Shown: positions 9,228 to 17,913 of the stretch, one piece after another
How the letters are laid out: every line of letters starts with the position of its first letter
Numbering within the stretch: the first letter of the stretch is position 1
Assembly (NCBI RefSeq): GCF_900129815.1
Contig: NZ_FQWX01000021.1
Span: 1 to 37,012, forward strand
Origin: Asaccharospora irregularis DSM 2635
GTDB lineage: Bacteria > Bacillota > Clostridia > Peptostreptococcales > Peptostreptococcaceae
Direction of reading: 5' to 3'
DNA: 37,012 nt
The notes under the pieces: generated by a model
What the model saw: the letters and a program-made list of their open reading frames with translations, nothing else
The model's database searches: none
Told to the model about the DNA's origin: nothing
Made by a program: the position numbers and the translations under genes

Positions 9228-9809
9228 ATTTACATAGGGAAAATATGGTTTTATATGATATCGATAGGAATAATAGGAAGTTTACTTTCCAATAACCTGG
9301 GTGAGCTAAATAAGGTTATATTAAATGAAACTTCAAAGGGAGTCGAGTTTGCAATAAGTTTAGCTGGAGTGATGGCTTTATGGATGGGTATAATGAATAT
9401 AGCAAAGGACTCAGGATTGATTGAGAAAATAGGGGAGAAGTTAAATCCAATCATGAAAAAATTATTTCCATCCATACCAAAGGGGCATAAAGCAATGGCT
9501 TATATTGTTATGAATATGGCTCTAAATATGTTAGGAGCAGGAAACGGAGCAACTGCATTTGGATTAAAGGCAATGAATGAACTTCAGACATTAAATCGTA
9601 AAAAGGATACAGCAACAAATGATATGGTTATGTTCTTGGTAATAAATATATCATCTGTGCAATTGGTGCCATTTACAATGTTAAAGGTAAGGATGGATAT
9701 GGGATCAACTAATCCAAGTGAGATAATTATAACTACATTATTTGCTACGGCAGTATCCACGGTAATAGCAATATTATCATGTAAATTACTTCAGGGGAGG
9801 TATAAATAA
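9228..9809 (+). CDS. spmA: Spore maturation protein A, probable non-ATG start
   Basis: A membrane protein matching SpmA, which with SpmB is needed for spore core dehydration and heat resistance. Features include IGIIGSLLSNN, ALWMGIMNIAKDSGL, MNMALNMLGAGNGATAFGLK and several hydrophobic segments. The first ATG in frame, at 9255, has no ribosome binding site and would cut off the first membrane segment. The frame is open upstream: codons from 9228 read I-Y-I-G-K-I-W-F-Y-M, matching the usual SpmA N-terminus. The purine-rich AGGGAGGGGGAG at 9216-9227 sits before them. Start is therefore probably ATA at 9234 (6 nt after GGGGGAG) or ATT at 9228. The stop overlaps the spmB start. Confidence 0.85.
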   Translation: MYIGKIWFYMISIGIIGSLLSNNLGELNKVILNETSKGVEFAISLAGVMALWMGIMNIAKDSGLIEKIGEKLNPIMKKLFPSIPKGHKAMAYIVMNMALNMLGAGNGATAFGLKAMNELQTLNRKKDTATNDMVMFLVINISSVQLVPFTMLKVRMDMGSTNPSEIIITTLFATAVSTVIAILSCKLLQGRYK

Positions 9810-10333
9810 TGCTGGACATATTTTCAAATGCACTCGTACCTATAATAATACTGTATATAATAATTTATGGAAGGCGTAAAAACATAGATATATATGACAG
9901 CTTTGTAAGAGGTGCAGTGGAAGGATTAAAGGCAGCATGGGCTATACTACCCTATATAATAGGTATATTTTTAGCTATAGGTGTATTTAAAACTGGAAAT
10001 GGTATCAAAATTTTAGAGTGGATGTTTACACCAATAGCGAGACTTATGAGTATACCTAGGGAATTAATAGGACTGATAATAGTAAAGCCTCTATCAGGTA
10101 GTGGAGCGCTTGGAATGTATACTGAACTTGCACAGAGAGTAGGAATAGATAATATTATTGAGAAGATGGGGGCTACTATAGTAGGTGCATCAGAAACAGT
10201 TTTTTATACAATGGCTATATATTATGGAAGTTTAAAAATAAAAAATACAAGACATACCCTAAGTTGTGCCATGTTAAGCCATATTGCGGGGGTTATAGCA
10301 TCAGTTTTTATATGTTATTTATTATTCACATAA
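9809..10333 (+). CDS. spmB: Spore maturation protein B
   Basis: A 174-residue membrane protein of the SpmB family, partner of SpmA. Both halves belong to the nucleoside-recognition (Gate) domain group. Visible are KPLSGSGALGMYTEL (around 92-106) and GASETVFYTMAIYYG (around 126-140), typical of SpmB, plus about four hydrophobic segments. ATG overlaps the last base of the spmA stop (TAATG), and GGGGAGG lies 7-8 nt upstream, so the pair is translationally coupled. Confidence 0.93.
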   Translation: MLDIFSNALVPIIILYIIIYGRRKNIDIYDSFVRGAVEGLKAAWAILPYIIGIFLAIGVFKTGNGIKILEWMFTPIARLMSIPRELIGLIIVKPLSGSGALGMYTELAQRVGIDNIIEKMGATIVGASETVFYTMAIYYGSLKIKNTRHTLSCAMLSHIAGVIASVFICYLLFT

Positions 10334-10364
10334 TGGCATAAAAAGTTAAAAATAAAAATATAAG

Positions 10365-10393
10365 TTGACATTAATACATAAATTTTATAGAAT
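10365..10393 (+). promoter_or_regulatory. Sigma-A-type promoter upstream of the metG T-box leader
   Basis: TTGACA (10365-10370), 17 nt, then TAGAAT (10388-10393). It would start transcription near 10400, about 130 nt before the recognisable T-box. A second, weaker TATAAT at 10492-10497 has no convincing -35 and could be an alternative start closer to the leader. Confidence 0.6.
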
Positions 10394-10529
10394 GAAGCTA
10401 ATAATATTACGATAAATAATATAATTAAAGTATAAATTATAACGTTTTAGATAATATTAAAGATATATTAATTATATAAAGACACATAGTATATAATATA
10501 TACATATATTAATTAAAAATATATAGAAA

Positions 10530-10780
10530 GCTAAGAAGAGAAGAGTAGATAATGATTTTTTCTACAGAGAGCTAGGTTAGGTGAAAGCTAGTGTAAAATG
10601 AGTTGTTGAAGATGGCCTTGGAGCTTTTTATCTGAGTACCTAAAATTATAGGTATAAGGATAAAACGTTTAGACACGTTATAGTCTACTGAGATATCTAT
10701 AATTAAATTATAGATAAATTAGGGTGGTACCGCGTATATAATCTCGCCCCTATGTATATTCATAGGAGGCGAGTTTTTTA
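10530..10780 (+). promoter_or_regulatory. T-box riboswitch, tRNA-Met specific, controlling metG
   Basis: A T-box leader whose T-box sequence AGGGTGGTACCGCG (10721-10734) is nearly canonical and pairs with the acceptor end of uncharged tRNA. The stem I part includes GGTGAAAGC and, before CCTTGGAGC, the probable specifier codon ATG at 10612-10614, which fits the methionyl-tRNA synthetase gene downstream. When tRNA-Met is uncharged, the antiterminator forms and transcription reads into metG; otherwise the terminator at 10743-10779 stops it. The 5' boundary is approximate. Confidence 0.93.
10743..10779 (+). terminator. T-box attenuator terminator
   Basis: CTCGCCCCTATG (10743-10754) pairs with CATAGGAGGCGAG (10761-10773), with one bulged base, followed by six T. 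The T-box sequence just upstream can form the competing antiterminator. Confidence 0.9.
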
Positions 10781-10836
10781 ATATAACGATATAATATTCC
10801 AATTTATACATGGAAAAATACAAGGAGGTAACAATT

Positions 10837-12774
10837 ATGAGCAAGCCAAGTTTTTATGTAACAACACCGATATACTATCCAAGTGGAAACCTTCATATAG
10901 GACACACATATACAACAGTTGCAGCAGATGCTATAGCAAGGTTTAAACGTTTTTGTGGATATGATGTAAAGTTCTTGACAGGTACTGATGAACATGGAGA
11001 GAAAATACAAAAGAAAGCTATAGAACAAGGCATAACAGAAATAGAGTACTTAGACGGAATGATATCAGGAATAAAAGACTTATGGAAAACTATGGATATA
11101 TCATATGATGATTTTATAAGAACTACAGAAGAAAGACACAAGGTTATAATACAAAAAATATTTACTAAGTTATATGAACAAGGTGATATATACAAGGGTT
11201 CATACGAAGGAAGATATTGTACTCCGTGTGAAAGTTTCTGGACTGAATCTCAGTTATTAGAAGGGGAAAAATGCCCGGACTGTGGAAGAGAGACATATCT
11301 AGCGAAAGAAGAAGCTTATTTCTTTAAATTATCTAAATATGAAGATAGACTAAAGGAATTATTCAAGGATGATAGTTTCTGTTTCCCAGCAGCTAGAAAA
11401 AATGAAATGGTTGCAAACTTCTTAGAAAAAGGGTTAGATGATTTATGCGTAACTAGAACTACTTTTGACTGGGGTATAAAAGTTCCTTTCGATGAAAAAC
11501 ACGTAATATATGTTTGGGTAGATGCACTATGTAACTATATAACAGCTTTAGGATATATGACTGAAAATGAAGAAGAGTTAAAAAAATATTGGCCAGCTAA
11601 TGTACAAATAGTGGGTAAAGAAATAGTGAGATTCCATACTATAATATGGCCAGCACTTCTTATGGCATTAGGCTTAGAAGTTCCAAAGCAAGTATACGGA
11701 CACGGATGGATATTATTTGCCAACGATAAAATGAGTAAGTCAAAAGGAAATATAGTTTATCCAGAGCCTATGATAGAAAGATATGGAATAGATGCACTTA
11801 AATATTTCTTATTAAGAGAGTTTGCTTTTGGACAAGACGGAAGTTATACTCATAGAAACTTTGTTACAAGAATAAACTCAGACTTAGCAAATGATCTAGG
11901 GAACTTAGTAAGTAGAACTGTTGCAATGGTAGAAAAATATAACGGTGGAATAATACCAATACCTAAGGTTGAAACTAAATTTGATGCGGACTTAAAAGCA
12001 CAGGCAAAACAATCAAGAGAAAACTTTGAAATAGAAATGGATAAAATGCAGTTCCATGAAGCATTAGAAAATGCTTGGAGATTAATCAGAAGAACTAACA
12101 AATATATAGATGAAACTATGCCTTGGGCTTTAGCTAAAGATGAAGCTAAAAAAGATGAATTGGATGCTGTTTTATACAACTTATGTGAATCTATAAGAAT
12201 AGTAGCAACACTGATAAACCCTATAATGCATACAACAGCCAATAAAATATATGAACAAATAGGTATAGCAGGACAAGAAAATTTAACTAATTGGGAAAGT
12301 ACAAGTAAATTTGGTCTTATAGGAGAAAATACTAAAGTATTCAAAGGAGAATCTTTATTCCCAAGATTAGACATTGACAAGGAGGTAGCAGAATTGGAAG
12401 AATTATTCTCAGGAGGACCAGAAGTTAAAGAAGAACCTTTAACTCACAAAGAAGAAATAACTATAGACGATGTAGATAAAGTAGAACTAAGAGTAGGTAA
12501 GATATTAAGTTGTGAAAAACATCCAAAAGCTGATAGATTATTAGTATCACAAATAAAAGTTGGACCAGAAACAAGACAAATAGTATCTGGAATAGCTAAG
12601 TGGTATAAGCCAGAAGATTTAGTAGGAAAAGAAGTTATAGTAGTTTGCAACTTAAAACCTGTAAAATTAAGAGGAGTAGAATCCCAAGGTATGGTATTAG
12701 CAGCAGGAGATGATGGAGACGATTTAGTATTACCACTTGCAACTGGTGCTAAAGATGGATGCGAAGTTCGTTAA
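10837..12774 (+). CDS. metG: Methionyl-tRNA synthetase
   Basis: A 645-residue class I synthetase charging tRNA-Met. The HIGH motif is at 20-23. A zinc knuckle CTPCESFW...CPDC lies near residues 127-148, KMSKS is at 298-302, and the C-terminal tRNA-binding (OB-fold) domain begins near 540 ([12 protein letters not shown]). The start is ATG at 10837 because AAGGAGG at 10822-10828 lies 8 nt before it; an in-frame ATG at 10810 precedes that site and is unlikely. Expression is controlled by the upstream T-box. tatD starts 11 bp after the stop. Confidence 0.97.
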   Translation: MSKPSFYVTTPIYYPSGNLHIGHTYTTVAADAIARFKRFCGYDVKFLTGTDEHGEKIQKKAIEQGITEIEYLDGMISGIKDLWKTMDISYDDFIRTTEERHKVIIQKIFTKLYEQGDIYKGSYEGRYCTPCESFWTESQLLEGEKCPDCGRETYLAKEEAYFFKLSKYEDRLKELFKDDSFCFPAARKNEMVANFLEKGLDDLCVTRTTFDWGIKVPFDEKHVIYVWVDALCNYITALGYMTENEEELKKYWPANVQIVGKEIVRFHTIIWPALLMALGLEVPKQVYGHGWILFANDKMSKSKGNIVYPEPMIERYGIDALKYFLLREFAFGQDGSYTHRNFVTRINSDLANDLGNLVSRTVAMVEKYNGGIIPIPKVETKFDADLKAQAKQSRENFEIEMDKMQFHEALENAWRLIRRTNKYIDETMPWALAKDEAKKDELDAVLYNLCESIRIVATLINPIMHTTANKIYEQIGIAGQENLTNWESTSKFGLIGENTKVFKGESLFPRLDIDKEVAELEELFSGGPEVKEEPLTHKEEITIDDVDKVELRVGKILSCEKHPKADRLLVSQIKVGPETRQIVSGIAKWYKPEDLVGKEVIVVCNLKPVKLRGVESQGMVLAAGDDGDDLVLPLATGAKDGCEVR

Positions 12775-12785
12775 GGAGATAAAAA

Positions 12786-13556
12786 ATGTTATTTGACTCA
12801 CACGCTCATTTAAATGATGAAAGATTTGAAGAAGATAGAGAAGAATTAATAAATTCTCTAAGAGAAAAACAGGTAGATTTTGTTGTAAACCCTGGAGCTG
12901 ACATAGAATCATCTATAACTAGCATAGAGCTTGCTAAAAAGTATGACTTTATATATGCAGCAGTTGGAGTTCATCCTCATGATGTTGGTGAACTAGATGA
13001 AACATCTATAGATACTCTAAGAAAGCTTGCAGTGGAAAATGAAAAAGTTGTTGCGATAGGGGAAATTGGATTAGATTACTACTATGACACTTACCCTAAA
13101 GAAGTTCAAAAAGAGTGGTTTAAAAAGCAGATTGAATTAGCTAATGAATTAAAACTACCAATTATAATACATGACAGAGATGCACATGGAGACACTTTTG
13201 ATATAATAAAAAACACAAAAAGCTCAGAAATAGGCTGTGTTCTTCACTGTTATAGTGGAAACGTAGAATTAGCTAAAGAATATATCAAGATGGGATGTTA
13301 TATTTCTATACCGGGAACAGTAACTTTCAAAAACAATAAAAAAACTAGAGAAGTAGTTAGAGAAATTCCTCTAGAACATTTATTGATAGAAACTGACTCC
13401 CCATATATGGCACCAGAGCCACATAGAGGGAAAAGAAACGATCCATCACTAGTACAGTTTGTAGCTGATAGAATAGCCCAAGAAAAAGGAATATCTTACG
13501 AAGAAGTCTGCAGGGTGACAAACGAAAACGCTAAAAGATTTTTTGGAATAAAATAA
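12786..13556 (+). CDS. tatD: TatD-family metal-dependent DNase/deoxyribonuclease
   Basis: A 256-residue TIM-barrel hydrolase of the TatD family (YabD in B. subtilis). Metal-binding residues are visible in FDSHAHLND (H6 and H8), GEIGLDYYY (Glu near 97), IIHDRDAH (His near 130) and HCYSGN, with the conserved ETDSPYMAPEPHRGKRN near 204-220. TatD proteins have metal-dependent nuclease activity, including 3' exonuclease activity. It directly follows metG, as in B. subtilis, and AAGGAGATAAAA serves as the ribosome binding site. Confidence 0.94.
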   Translation: MLFDSHAHLNDERFEEDREELINSLREKQVDFVVNPGADIESSITSIELAKKYDFIYAAVGVHPHDVGELDETSIDTLRKLAVENEKVVAIGEIGLDYYYDTYPKEVQKEWFKKQIELANELKLPIIIHDRDAHGDTFDIIKNTKSSEIGCVLHCYSGNVELAKEYIKMGCYISIPGTVTFKNNKKTREVVREIPLEHLLIETDSPYMAPEPHRGKRNDPSLVQFVADRIAQEKGISYEEVCRVTNENAKRFFGIK

Positions 13557-13604
13557 GATGCTAAATTATATAAATTGATTTTAGATAATTATATAATGAA
13601 ACTT

Positions 13605-13644
13605 AAAAAAGCCTACTAGAAAGATGATTTCTAGTAGGCTTTTT
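13605..13644 (+). terminator. Rho-independent terminator after tatD
   Basis: AAAAAGCCTACTAGAAA (13606-13622) and its perfect complement TTTCTAGTAGGCTTTTT (13628-13644) enclose a 5-nt loop. Confidence 0.9.
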
Positions 13645-13671
13645 AATTGTGTATAAATTATTTTTATAAAA

Positions 13672-13700
13672 TTGACAAGAAAGAAATAACATGATAAAAT
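13672..13700 (+). promoter_or_regulatory. Promoter of the TetR-type regulator gene
   Basis: TTGACA (13672-13677), a 17-nt spacer and TAAAAT (13695-13700). The operator palindrome begins at the next base, so a bound repressor would block initiation. Confidence 0.85.
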
Positions 13701-13727
13701 TTAGCAAACCGAGAGTCGGTTTGCTAA
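13701..13727 (+). promoter_or_regulatory. Perfect palindromic operator, probably for the TetR-type regulator
   Basis: TTAGCAAACCGA (13701-13712), spacer GAG, then TCGGTTTGCTAA (13716-13727): a perfect 12-bp inverted repeat adjoining the -10 box, 32 bp before the regulator gene. Position and form point to autorepression. Confidence 0.8.
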
Positions 13728-13758
13728 GACTGTTATAAAATAAAAAAAGGAGTTATTT

Positions 13759-14418
13759 ATGGGAAGAAGTAAAGATGCAGAAAAAACAAAAAATCTTATT
13801 TTACAGACAGCATCTACAATAATGATGGATGTTGGGTATGAGAATATGACTATAAAAAATATACTGGATGAAACAGGATTGTCTAAGGGAGCATTATATC
13901 ATCACTTTAAGTCCAAGGATGAAATTATTGATGCTCTTTGGGATTTTGAGCTAGACGAAAATGATAAAGATTTAGATTTTATTAATTCATCTAAAAATGG
14001 GAAGGAAAAACTTTATAATATATTTTTATATTTATTTTCAGATGAGGAAAAAATTCATAGAGATACAGTTACAAAAGGACTATTAAAAAATCCTAGACAT
14101 TTTATTAAATATTTTAAATCAACATTTGAGACAGGAGCTATAAAGATTGAAAATATTATAATTGAAGGTAATGAGGATGGTTCTTTAAATGTAATAGAGA
14201 CAAAGCAGGCAGCTGAAATAGTAGCTATGATGTTGAATTTTTGGATTAACCCATTGTTATCAGCTACATCAAATGAAGATTATTTAAAAAGAATAAATGT
14301 ATTTATAAAGGTTATGAAGTCGTTAGGACTCGATATATTTGATGATAAAATTACTTCACTAGCTAATAAATTTGCTAGCAAATATTATGAGAATATCGAT
14401 AGTGCTAATATTAAATAA
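13759..14418 (+). CDS. TetR/AcrR-family transcriptional regulator
   Basis: A 219-residue repressor with the TetR N-terminal DNA-binding domain: TKNLILQTASTIMMDVGYENMT style helix 1 followed by IKNILDETGLSKGALYHHFKSKDEI (about 34-58). The C-terminal ligand domain is not recognisable by name. A strong promoter and a perfect operator lie directly upstream, indicating autoregulation. The next gene, an alpha/beta hydrolase 102 bp downstream on the same strand, is its likely regulatory target or co-transcribed partner. AAAAAGGAG precedes the ATG. Confidence 0.93.
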   Translation: MGRSKDAEKTKNLILQTASTIMMDVGYENMTIKNILDETGLSKGALYHHFKSKDEIIDALWDFELDENDKDLDFINSSKNGKEKLYNIFLYLFSDEEKIHRDTVTKGLLKNPRHFIKYFKSTFETGAIKIENIIIEGNEDGSLNVIETKQAAEIVAMMLNFWINPLLSATSNEDYLKRINVFIKVMKSLGLDIFDDKITSLANKFASKYYENIDSANIK

Positions 14419-14520
14419 TCTAAACGATACCAAGAAGATGTTACAAAATATATCTATGTTACAATAATAATTATTTTGGTAGTATATAGTAAAAAAGGAG
14501 AGTATTTAAGGGGGATAAAC

Positions 14521-15411
14521 ATGGGGACTTCGGTTAAATTAGATGAGAAATATAACGATTTACAATATATATCTGTGAACAATAAAAATATCTGTGTACA
14601 AAAAATAGGATCGGGAGAAGAAGTCATTGTATTATTACATGGAGGTGGAGTTTCAGCACCAATCATGGAGTATAGAGGTTTAACAAAGCTATTATCTGAA
14701 AAATATACTTGTTTTTCTATAGAGTTTTTAGGCTATGGATTTAGTGAAGGTACACAAGTACCTAGAACAATTGAAAATATAGTAGAGGAATTACATTGTA
14801 TTATAGGACAGATAGGATGCAAGCAATTTACACTTATAGCACACTCTATAGCAGGTGTATATGCACTTTATTATTTGAATAAATATAAAAATGATGTTGC
14901 TAGTTTTGTTGGAATAGATTCTTCTGTGCCAAAACAAAATGATTTTGTTAATGTAGAGAAAGCGACAGTTGTATCATGGCATGTTACAAATTTTTTGAGC
15001 AAAGTTGGTATAATGAAGCTTATTTCTAAACTTGGCGATACATTTATTCCTAAAATTAATGGGATTACATGGACAAAAGAAGAAAGAATACTTTTAAAAG
15101 AAATGTTTTTAGAAAGTTGTACGAATAAAACTGTACTTAATGAATTTAAAAACATAACTAAAAACTTTGAAAAAGCTAGAAATCTTTCATATCCACCTAA
15201 TATCCCTGTTCTATTTATATTAGCAACAGGGACTTTAAAACAGATAAAACCTTGGAAAGAGATCCATCAGTATATTATAGGAGATAAAGTAAATAGCAAA
15301 ATAGTATTTTTAGAAGGAACCCATTTTTTACATTATAAATGTTCTGAGCAAATAGTAGAGGAACTTGAAGTGTGGAAAAGCGAAATTCTTTCCTCGTGCA
15401 TACGCAGATAA
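14521..15411 (+). CDS. Alpha/beta hydrolase
   Basis: A 296-residue alpha/beta-hydrolase-fold protein. The oxyanion-region HGGG is at 40-43, the nucleophile elbow is AHSIAG with Ser109, and the catalytic His is probably in EGTHFLHYK (H268 or H271). The start is ATG at 14521, since AAGGGGGA lies 5-6 nt before it; a TTG in frame at 14476 has no ribosome binding site. Substrate is unknown; it may be an esterase or a lactone or amide hydrolase. The last codons and the stop (CGC AGA TAA) coincide with the conserved 5' end of a hairpin repeat, so the natural C-terminus may have been replaced. Confidence 0.85.
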   Translation: MGTSVKLDEKYNDLQYISVNNKNICVQKIGSGEEVIVLLHGGGVSAPIMEYRGLTKLLSEKYTCFSIEFLGYGFSEGTQVPRTIENIVEELHCIIGQIGCKQFTLIAHSIAGVYALYYLNKYKNDVASFVGIDSSVPKQNDFVNVEKATVVSWHVTNFLSKVGIMKLISKLGDTFIPKINGITWTKEERILLKEMFLESCTNKTVLNEFKNITKNFEKARNLSYPPNIPVLFILATGTLKQIKPWKEIHQYIIGDKVNSKIVFLEGTHFLHYKCSEQIVEELEVWKSEILSSCIRR

Positions 15412-15502
15412 GAATGACTAGTATCATCCCAGCGAGGGGTGGTAAAGATATAAGTCATACCGACAGTGCAACTTGATTGCTTAAATAAGGAATAACCTAT
15501 CA
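15399..15502 (+). repeat. Hairpin repeat unit R1 (divergent copy)
   Basis: A degenerate copy of the five-unit family. It has ACGCAGATAAGA at the 5' end, CCCAGCGAGGGG in the left arm, and the core CGACAGTGCAACTTGATTGC. The core hairpin GCAA-CTTGA-TTGC at 15468-15480 differs from the other units by a compensated base pair. The right end CCTATCAA resembles the family end TTATCAAG. The 5' end overlaps the stop codon of the upstream hydrolase gene. Confidence 0.75.
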
Positions 15503-15524
15503 AATAAAAATGTTTTTTGCGAAC

Positions 15525-15660
15525 TGACGCAGATAATGTTTAGCCGAGTTATCCAGCGAGGGATGGCGTATAGATAAACTTTAGCGACATTGCAGCTTGA
15601 CTGTCTGGAGCAAAGTTTATCTATAGCCAGCCCGAGCGACCAACTCAAAAAAATTATCAA
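15525..15660 (+). repeat. Hairpin repeat unit R2 (well-preserved long hairpin)
   Basis: Begins CTGACGCAGATAA and ends TTATCAAG. The outer GATAA (15532-15536) pairs with TTATC (15654-15658), GAGTT (15546) with AACTC (15642), TGGC with GCCA, and TATAGATAAACTTT (15569-15582) with AAAGTTTATCTATA (15612-15625). The apex is GCAG-CTTGA-CTGT (15592-15604). Nearly the whole unit can fold into one long hairpin. Its 3' end overlaps the stop codon of the reverse-strand radical SAM gene. Confidence 0.85.
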
Positions 15661-16928
15661 GAAAGAGTGATTTTATCAGGAAACGCTTGTTTTATACTAA
15701 TATTCCACATTTTATCAATATAAGCAGTAGTATAAGCCTGCTCCACATAATGATAATAATATGCTCCCTTATCAGTTAGATAATAAACACCATCATCAAA
15801 CTTAAGTAGACCGAGCATTTGACCAACACATAATTCAAACCCATACATACTTTTAAGAGATTTGCCAAAATAATTCTCGAATTTTCTAGAATTGATTTTC
15901 ATAGAGTAAGAATTCCAAAATAGATAATAACAAGCCCTTTGTCTTAATGTAAAATCTAAAGTAAGAGAAGTCGGGAGCTCTCCGTTATTCACTCTATTTA
16001 TATATTTATCAATAGAAAAAGTATTAATTTTAAATTCATTTTTCAGTAAAGTAGTAGCAGATACTCCAAAACCTAGGAAATTATCTCTTGTAACAGAAGA
16101 ATATTTATCAGTATTATGATTAGCAAAAGTCCACACAGAAGTTCTATCTCTATCAGTATCTTTACAGTATTTAGAGACAGATTTTAACATTTCCTTCTTT
16201 GTATTTTCAGATAATGGCTTATAAAGGTTATTAGCAAAAGTAAAATCAATAAAAGGGTAAGTAGATATTTGAGTAGCCCCATTACTGAAAGCTTTCTCAA
16301 TATCCTCTAATAAAATATTCTCATTCTGCCCAGGAATAGCAAAAATCAAGTCCATATCTACCACATCAAAATTAACAGCTTTAATAGATTTAAAAATCTT
16401 ACTATAATCAGTAGATTTTCTTCCAATAGAAGACAGACAAGTCTCATCAAATGACTGTATTCCAATACTTATCATATTAACACTTGCATTTTTAAGCTTC
16501 AGTAAAACCTCATCATTTATATCTGTCGGGTGAAGCTCTACGCCTATACCTTGTTTTATGATAAAATATTTTTCAAGAGCTTTTATAATATCAGATAAAT
16601 CATCGACCATAAGAGCAGGAGACCCACCACCAAAATAAAGGCTAGTTATTTCCTTTTTATAATCAATATCTTCTTTATTAGTTAATTTAGAGCCAACTAA
16701 ATCTATTTCCTTTATTAAAGCATCTTTGTACTTTGCGGCAGTAGATTCATTGTATATTTCCTTACAGTATGGGCAAAAAGAGCATATACTTTTACAAAAA
16801 GGAATATGCACGTACAGCCCTAGCTCATTTATTGCTTCAAAATCTAAATCATTTGTATATTTATTTGTAAATTCAAAAGGCTTAAAAGACCTTGTAAGCC
16901 ATGTAGTAAGAATGTTAGTTAAAATCAT
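15657..16928 (-). CDS. HemN-like radical SAM protein (coproporphyrinogen III oxidase-like family)
   Basis: A 423-residue radical SAM enzyme of the HemN/HemW group. The cluster motif is C45-x3-C49-x2-C52 with a further C55, within YVHIPFCKSICSFCPYCK. The SAM-binding FGGGSPAL (about 113-120) and ISIGIQSFDE (about 152-161) are also typical. A C-terminal winged-helix-like region follows (about 350-415). The true function is open: members include haem-synthesis oxidases, haem chaperones and methyltransferases. It starts 8 nt after another radical SAM gene, with GGGGG between them, so they form an operon. Its stop codon lies inside the end of hairpin repeat R2. Confidence 0.85.
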   Translation of the reverse strand: MILTNILTTWLTRSFKPFEFTNKYTNDLDFEAINELGLYVHIPFCKSICSFCPYCKEIYNESTAAKYKDALIKEIDLVGSKLTNKEDIDYKKEITSLYFGGGSPALMVDDLSDIIKALEKYFIIKQGIGVELHPTDINDEVLLKLKNASVNMISIGIQSFDETCLSSIGRKSTDYSKIFKSIKAVNFDVVDMDLIFAIPGQNENILLEDIEKAFSNGATQISTYPFIDFTFANNLYKPLSENTKKEMLKSVSKYCKDTDRDRTSVWTFANHNTDKYSSVTRDNFLGFGVSATTLLKNEFKINTFSIDKYINRVNNGELPTSLTLDFTLRQRACYYLFWNSYSMKINSRKFENYFGKSLKSMYGFELCVGQMLGLLKFDDGVYYLTDKGAYYYHYVEQAYTTAYIDKMWNISIKQAFPDKITLS

Positions 16929-16936
16929 AGTTCCCC

Positions 16937-17839
16937 CTAAATATATTTCAAGTAAGTTGATAGCATATCAAAAATAATTTTCAAATTTCCTTTAAAAACG
17001 AGTGAGTATTCAGCAGCAAAAAAGTAGCCGCATTTTGAACATAGATCTTCAATTTCAACACACCTACCGCAGATTGATTGTTTACCATTTTCCATCACAA
17101 TACATTGATGACAAGGTGTAGGAAATTTAATGTGAACGATATAAGGAAAAGCACTCCTTAAATTAAAAATAGGATAATCTTTGTCAATAAGAGAGCTAAT
17201 AGTATCGCAGCACTTCTGCTTTTCATCTACAGTAAGAGAAAGGTGCTCTGTACCTGGGTATGGAGTGTGAAAATTAAATGAAACTGCTCTTATATTTGGT
17301 TCATTTTTAGCTACTGAACACACATCAATAATATCTGTTTTATTAAGTTTATTTATTGCCATGTAAAGGCATATATTAGATGATTGGGAGCTTCTTATAT
17401 TTTCTAATATCTTGTCATATGTATCTCCGCGAATTAGATTGTGGTTTTCTTTGGCACCATCCAAACTAAGTAGAATAAGGTCTGCCTCAGGCAAATCAAT
17501 TTGTAACGTTCCATTTGTAACGATATTTACAATTAGAAAACCGATTTTTTTTGCTTCATTTACAAGGTCACGTAGATTTTTCCCTTCACTTTCCCACAGA
17601 AAAGTTTCTCCGCCACAAAAAAATAGAATACGGATACCTTGATTGTATAGCTCTATCATCTCGCTTTTGATTTCACAGTAAGGGTGTATAATAGAATTAA
17701 TATTATTTACGGCACAATGTTTGCAAGAGAGGTTACACTTATCTGTAAGAATTATTGTACCTAGAATTGGTTTTTTCCTTTTGAAAATAATAGTAATCAT
17801 TCCGAATAAAGACAACTTTATCAAAGAGCTAGTTTTCAT
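16937..17839 (-). CDS. Radical SAM protein with Cys-rich SPASM-like C-terminus
   Basis: A 300-residue radical SAM protein. The cluster motif is C35-x3-C39-x2-C42 (TDKCNLSCKHCAV) and CGGETF is at 75-80. The C-terminal part has six Cys (C243, C246, C257, C260, C267, C270), consistent with an auxiliary iron-sulfur cluster as in SPASM or twitch domains. Residues 4-19 are hydrophobic and may associate with the membrane. SPASM-type enzymes often modify peptides, but no precursor peptide gene is apparent nearby, so the substrate is unknown. First gene of a two-gene operon with the HemN-like protein. Confidence 0.82.
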   Translation of the reverse strand: MKTSSLIKLSLFGMITIIFKRKKPILGTIILTDKCNLSCKHCAVNNINSIIHPYCEIKSEMIELYNQGIRILFFCGGETFLWESEGKNLRDLVNEAKKIGFLIVNIVTNGTLQIDLPEADLILLSLDGAKENHNLIRGDTYDKILENIRSSQSSNICLYMAINKLNKTDIIDVCSVAKNEPNIRAVSFNFHTPYPGTEHLSLTVDEKQKCCDTISSLIDKDYPIFNLRSAFPYIVHIKFPTPCHQCIVMENGKQSICGRCVEIEDLCSKCGYFFAAEYSLVFKGNLKIIFDMLSTYLKYI

Positions 17840-17913
17840 ATAGGTTATTCACATCCTCTTTATGTAATACTTATCTTTTATTTATAACTTTATTTAATTG
17901 TAAATTTTAGTGC

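Noticed and set aside
10810-10836. Upstream in-frame ATG for metG
   Set aside because: The ribosome binding site AAGGAGG lies after this ATG and is correctly spaced for 10837.
11850-12380. 176-codon open frame opposite metG
   Set aside because: It lies wholly within metG, lacks a ribosome binding site and shows no family features.
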